Positions 60,412-64,000 of a DNA stretch of 64,000 bases are shown here, one piece after another. Source of the DNA: Leisingera aquimarina DSM 24565. Its GTDB lineage: Bacteria; Pseudomonadota; Alphaproteobacteria; Rhodobacterales; Rhodobacteraceae. The translations under genes and the position numbers were made by a program. The DNA lies in contig NZ_KI421504.1 of NCBI RefSeq assembly GCF_000473165.1, positions 3,200,094 through 3,264,093 on the forward strand. The letters are read 5' to 3'. Position 1 is the stretch's first letter; each line of letters opens with the position of its first letter. The notes under the pieces were generated by a model. The model did not search any database and was not told the origin of the DNA. It worked only from the letters and a program-made list of their open reading frames with translations.

Positions 60412-61887
60412 TTACTCCTTGATGTACCAGCCCCACGGGGACGAGCGGTCGTAGGTCGTGATCTGCTTCGTCTCGAGGTAGTTGTTGAAGCCCCATTCCC
60501 CCAGTTCACGACCGATGCCGGACTGTTTGTAGCCACCCCAGGGCGCTTCGGTGAAGGTTGGCTGCGAGCAGTTGATCCAGACGATCCCGGCACGGAAGGC
60601 GCGAGCGACGCGTTCCGCCCGGTCCAGATCGTTGGAGAGAACCGCTGCCCCAAGGCCAAAGCGCGATGCGTTGGCCAAATCAATCGCCTCTTCTTCGGTT
60701 GCAAACCTGCGGATGCAAACGACGGGGCCGAAGATTTCCTCGTTCCAGATCCAGGCATCGGTGGGCACGTCGGTGAAAATCGTCGGCTCCACGTAACAGC
60801 CGTGTTCCAGCCCTTGGGGAACGCCGCCGCCGGTGGCCAAGGTGGCTTCGGCCTTTCCCTTTTCGATGGCGGCCAGCACTTTGTCGTGTTGCGACGGGCT
60901 GACCAGGGGGCCCAGCAGAACACCATCGTCCAGCCCATGGCCGATCTTGATCTTCCGGGTTTCCGCCACCAGCCGTTCCATCAGTGCGGGATAGATGTCC
61001 TCGTGGATCAGCACCCGGCTGGTAGCCGAACAAACCTCGCCCTGGTTCCAGAAGATACCGAAAAGGATCCATTCCACCGCTTCGGCGATATCGGCATCCT
61101 CGAAAACCACCATCGGGGATTTCCCGCCCAATTCAAGCGAGATGGTTTTGATGTCCTGCGCGGCGGTGGCCATGATCCGCGATCCGGTGGGAACTGAGCC
61201 GGTAAAGGCCAGTTTGTCGACATCCGGATGTTCGGTCAGCGGCTGGCCCGCATCCGGACCGAAACCGGTGACAATGTTCAGGACACCGTCTGGTAGCCCC
61301 GCCTTTTGCGCAATGACGCCCAATTCCAGTGCGGTCAGCGGCGTCAGCTCCGAGGGTTTTAGAACCATGGCACAGCCTGCAGCCAGGGCCGGCGCCACCT
61401 TCCAAGCCGCCATCAACATGGGGAAGTTCCACGGAATGATGGCACCCGCAACGCCGACCGGGTCCTTGACCGCCTTGGACTTGAATTCATCCATGGATAG
61501 CGCGATTTCCTGTTCGGCGCTGTTGTCGAACCGTTCGGCCATGTCGGCGTAGAAGTGGAAACACCCGGCGGTGTCCTGGATGTCCCAAACGGCCTCTGGC
61601 AGGGGCTTGCCGTTGTCGCGGACTTCCATGTGGGCCAGTTCATCTGTACGAACCGTAATCTCGGTGGCCATCTTGCGCAGGATGGTGGCGCGTTCGGCAC
61701 CGGTCATGCGTGGCCAAGGGCCATGGTCAAAAGCTGCGCGCGCGGCCTCGACGGCAGCATCGATGTCTCGGGCACTCCCTGCCGCGACCTGATGGAACAC
61801 GCTTCGATCCGAAGGATCGACGACATCGAACATTTTTCCGGAGGCGGGCGCGACCCAGGCGCCATTGATGAACAAGTGGTTTTGCAT
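60412..61887 (-). CDS. Aldehyde dehydrogenase, probable 2-oxoglutarate-semialdehyde dehydrogenase
   Basis: 491 residues. Catalytic Glu in ISLELGGKSPMVV and Cys in NQGEVCSATSRVL, with cofactor loops AGAIIPWNFPMLMA and AFTGSVPTGSRI. In this operon the expected substrate is 2-oxoglutarate semialdehyde, the last step of hydroxyproline breakdown. Betaine-aldehyde-type specificity cannot be excluded from sequence. Start at MQNHLFINGAWV (61887). Confidence 0.85.
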   Translation of the reverse strand: MQNHLFINGAWVAPASGKMFDVVDPSDRSVFHQVAAGSARDIDAAVEAARAAFDHGPWPRMTGAERATILRKMATEITVRTDELAHMEVRDNGKPLPEAVWDIQDTAGCFHFYADMAERFDNSAEQEIALSMDEFKSKAVKDPVGVAGAIIPWNFPMLMAAWKVAPALAAGCAMVLKPSELTPLTALELGVIAQKAGLPDGVLNIVTGFGPDAGQPLTEHPDVDKLAFTGSVPTGSRIMATAAQDIKTISLELGGKSPMVVFEDADIAEAVEWILFGIFWNQGEVCSATSRVLIHEDIYPALMERLVAETRKIKIGHGLDDGVLLGPLVSPSQHDKVLAAIEKGKAEATLATGGGVPQGLEHGCYVEPTIFTDVPTDAWIWNEEIFGPVVCIRRFATEEEAIDLANASRFGLGAAVLSNDLDRAERVARAFRAGIVWINCSQPTFTEAPWGGYKQSGIGRELGEWGFNNYLETKQITTYDRSSPWGWYIKE

Positions 61888-61900
61888 CGTTTGCGATCCT

Positions 61901-63148
61901 TTAGAAACGGTCAATTCGGTAAGGGGACATGTCCAGCGCCGGTTGGCCACCGGTGATCAGATCCCCCATCAGATGGGCACAGGTCGCCGCATAGGTCAGG
62001 CCAAGGTGACCGTGCCCGGTCGCATAAAACAGACCCGGTGTTTTGGCCGAGGCCGACATCACGGGAATGGTGTCCGGGAAAGCCGGGCGGTGTCCCATCC
62101 ACTCGGTGAAATCTTCGACCTTCAGGTTCGGCAACGCCTCGCGGGCGCGCCTCACGGTAATTTTCGCGCGCCGATAGTCCGGGGCTGCATCCAGCCCGGC
62201 CATTTCAACCGTGCCACCCACCCGGATGCCATCTGCTGTTGGGCTGACCATGAAGGCCTTGGCCGGCCAGATGATGGAATGCGCCATCTCGATCCCCGGC
62301 GCCATGATCTGAGTATGATAGCCGCGTTCCGTTTCCAGCGGCATCAGCTCACCCAGCAGCTTGGACAGCCGCGCCGTAAAAGCCCCGGCGCTGAGGACCA
62401 CCTCATCTGCTCTCAAGACCCCCGCGCCCAAACGGACCCCGGTGATCCGCTCGTCGCGTTCAAATCCGGTGACATCAGCCCGGCGCACCACCCCGCCAAA
62501 CCCCTCGAACCGCTCGACAAGGCGCAAAACGATCTTCTGCGGATCAGCCACGGTCCGATTGTTCGGCAACAAGACAGCCTTGGTGATTTTCTGGGTGATT
62601 TCCCGCTCCAACGCACGGATCGCGGGTGCATCCAGCACATCGTAGTCGAATCCGAACCGGTCCAGCATGTCGATGCGCTCACGGTCCGCCTGGAATTCCG
62701 CTTCATTGGCGTAAAGCGACAGACACCCTGCATTCGACATTTGATCGACGATCCCGATCTCGCGCATCAGCGCCTGCGTGTCCGCCAGCGCGTGCTCACA
62801 AAGGGCCGCCCCGGCCGCCTCCAATCTGCGCACCGCCGAAGGACGGCTGGCCGCCAGAAACCGCAGAAACCACGGGATCAGGCGCGGCATATAGCGCGGG
62901 CTGACCCAGATTGGGCCTTCTGGGTCCATCATCCAGCCCGGGATCTGTTTCCAGGTCGAGGGGCGCGCGACTGGCATGAACTCGGTCACCGCAATCGACG
63001 CCATGTTTCCGAAAGATGCGCCAGAGCCGGGAGCATCCCGGTCGATCAGGGTAACGGAACGGCCCCGTTTTTGCAGATCATAGGCGATGGCGGCGCCGAT
63101 CACCCCTGCACCGATGACAATTGTGGATGTCGATTGCGATGTGCTCAT
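61901..63148 (-). CDS. FAD-dependent D-amino-acid dehydrogenase, probable D-hydroxyproline dehydrogenase
   Basis: 415 residues of the DadA type. The FAD motif is VIGAGVIGAAIAYDLQKRG at the N-terminus, and the C-terminal FAD/substrate segment is ATGHGHLGLTYAATCAHL. It would oxidise cis-4-hydroxy-D-proline to pyrroline-4-hydroxy-2-carboxylate. Start at MSTSQSTSTI (63148), SD AAGG. Located between the aldehyde dehydrogenase and the deaminase. Confidence 0.85.
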   Translation of the reverse strand: MSTSQSTSTIVIGAGVIGAAIAYDLQKRGRSVTLIDRDAPGSGASFGNMASIAVTEFMPVARPSTWKQIPGWMMDPEGPIWVSPRYMPRLIPWFLRFLAASRPSAVRRLEAAGAALCEHALADTQALMREIGIVDQMSNAGCLSLYANEAEFQADRERIDMLDRFGFDYDVLDAPAIRALEREITQKITKAVLLPNNRTVADPQKIVLRLVERFEGFGGVVRRADVTGFERDERITGVRLGAGVLRADEVVLSAGAFTARLSKLLGELMPLETERGYHTQIMAPGIEMAHSIIWPAKAFMVSPTADGIRVGGTVEMAGLDAAPDYRRAKITVRRAREALPNLKVEDFTEWMGHRPAFPDTIPVMSASAKTPGLFYATGHGHLGLTYAATCAHLMGDLITGGQPALDMSPYRIDRF

Positions 63149-63206
63149 GACGCGCACCTTGTAAGTGGGGTCCGAGAGCCACCGAAGCAGCTCCCGGAGC
63201 TTCGGA

Positions 63207-64000
63207 TCACATAGCCTGGATCGGTGCCAGCGCCTCTTTCAGCGCGGCCTTTTCTTCGTCGGTCAGCGGACCCAAGGGGGCACGGCATTCGCCGACCGGC
63301 AGCCCCTGAAGCTCGCAGCCATATTTGATCTTCTGCACGAACTTGCCGCTTTCGAGGATATTCATCGCCCGGTAGAGCTTGGCCATGATCTCCTTGGCCC
63401 TGGCCAATTCCCCTGCCTTGTAGGTGCGGTCCAGATCACAGCAGGCCTGAGCCAGGAAGTTCGAGGGGCCACAAATCCAGCTGTCTGCCCCCCAGAACAT
63501 GAAGTCCAGCGCGATGTCGTCCGAGCCCGAGATCAGCTGGATCTTGCCCTCGTAACGGGTAGAAATGTCGATGGCGCGTTGCAGCACACCCGAGCTTTCC
63601 TTGATCCCGATGACGCGTGGGTTGTCGGCAAAGTGATCCATCAACTCGAACGAAATATCCGACCCATCCTTGGCCGGGTAGCTGTAGAGCACCAGGTTCA
63701 CGTCGACCTCGGCCAGCACGGTTTCATAGTGCTTGATCAGTTCGTCCTGGGTTGGGCGGGTGTAGAAGGGCGGCGCCAGCAACACGTTGTCATAGCCGAT
63801 TTCCTTGGCCATGGCGGTCTGCTCGATCACCTCGCGGGTGGCGGGCGCGTTGGTTCCGGCGATCAGGATCTCATCGTCATTGGCGAAATCCTTGACGAAT
63901 TGCAGAACCTGACGGCGCTCTTCGGTCGACTGGCTGAAGTATTCACCCGTCGATCCGTTCGGCACCCAGCCGGTCACACCGGCCTCGCGGAAATGGGTCA
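63207..64000 (-). CDS. Dihydrodipicolinate-synthase-family protein, probable pyrroline-4-hydroxy-2-carboxylate deaminase (partial)
   Basis: The frame is open at the window end, so the N-terminus is missing; about 264 residues remain. The Schiff-base Lys is in RVIGIKESSGVLQRA and the catalytic Tyr in VLYSYPAKDG. NGSTGEYFSQSTEERRQVL is the family GSTGE loop. In the operon it fits the deaminase that forms 2-oxoglutarate semialdehyde. The alternative is a general aldolase such as NAL-type. Confidence 0.82.
   Translation of the reverse strand, partial: THFREAGVTGWVPNGSTGEYFSQSTEERRQVLQFVKDFANDDEILIAGTNAPATREVIEQTAMAKEIGYDNVLLAPPFYTRPTQDELIKHYETVLAEVDVNLVLYSYPAKDGSDISFELMDHFADNPRVIGIKESSGVLQRAIDISTRYEGKIQLISGSDDIALDFMFWGADSWICGPSNFLAQACCDLDRTYKAGELARAKEIMAKLYRAMNILESGKFVQKIKYGCELQGLPVGECRAPLGPLTDEEKAALKEALAPIQAM

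Overview
The window is high-GC alphaproteobacterial DNA, most likely from a Rhodobacteraceae (Roseobacter-group, Leisingera/Phaeobacter-like) chromosome. Three things point there: a complete RcGTA-type gene transfer agent (GTA) cluster, a pdhA-VOC-pdhB-pdhC operon whose E1 beta subunit carries a lipoyl domain, and the rpsF-rpsR-rplI / fabD-fabG-acpP neighbourhood.

Layout. 1-11.6 kb is core metabolism: a DUF3179 protein (cut by the window edge), two cyclophilins, pgk, a DivIC/FtsB-like protein, the pyruvate dehydrogenase operon, cysK and cysE for cysteine synthesis, and a DksA/TraR zinc-finger protein. 11.9-26.5 kb is a full GTA structural cluster on the minus strand, from terminase (g1/g2) through portal, protease, capsid, connectors, tail and peptidase to the megatron g15, plus the DUF7742 gene. 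26.9-40.9 kb holds mltG, fabF, acpP, fabG and fabD, interrupted by two divergently oriented membrane-anchored PilZ genes and a divergent HisA homologue, then a cytochrome b561-YceI fusion, a free-standing YceI and the ribosomal genes S6, S18 and L9. 41-46.5 kb has a lytic transglycosylase lipoprotein, an HTTM-type membrane protein, trigger factor and a porin.

46.8-58.7 kb is an accessory region. It contains a decapitated porin, a broken IS66 transposase, a truncated P2-like tail gene, and then a lambdoid-style early region of a prophage. That early region has divergent regulators, replication-type genes, two methyltransferase-like genes, an FtsK-gamma/GapR fusion, a SWIM/BRCT protein and an excisionase-like protein, and ends in an AT-richer block with a serine-recombinase domain split over two small genes. 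No integrase and no late genes beyond the tail fragment remain, so the prophage looks defective.

59.4-64 kb is a hydroxyproline catabolic operon on the minus strand: a proline-racemase-family enzyme, an aldehyde dehydrogenase, a D-amino-acid-type dehydrogenase and a dihydrodipicolinate-synthase-family deaminase (cut by the window edge). Together they would take trans-4-hydroxy-L-proline to 2-oxoglutarate.

The most unusual signals are a multi-stem palindromic element inserted in frame in the GTA peptidase gene, a similarly built structured element between GTA g5 and g6, the FtsK-gamma/GapR and SWIM/BRCT fusions, the split recombinase, and a 20-bp-stem hairpin in the prophage that buries a perfect Shine-Dalgarno sequence. 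All assignments come from reading the sequence and recalling families; no database search was run.
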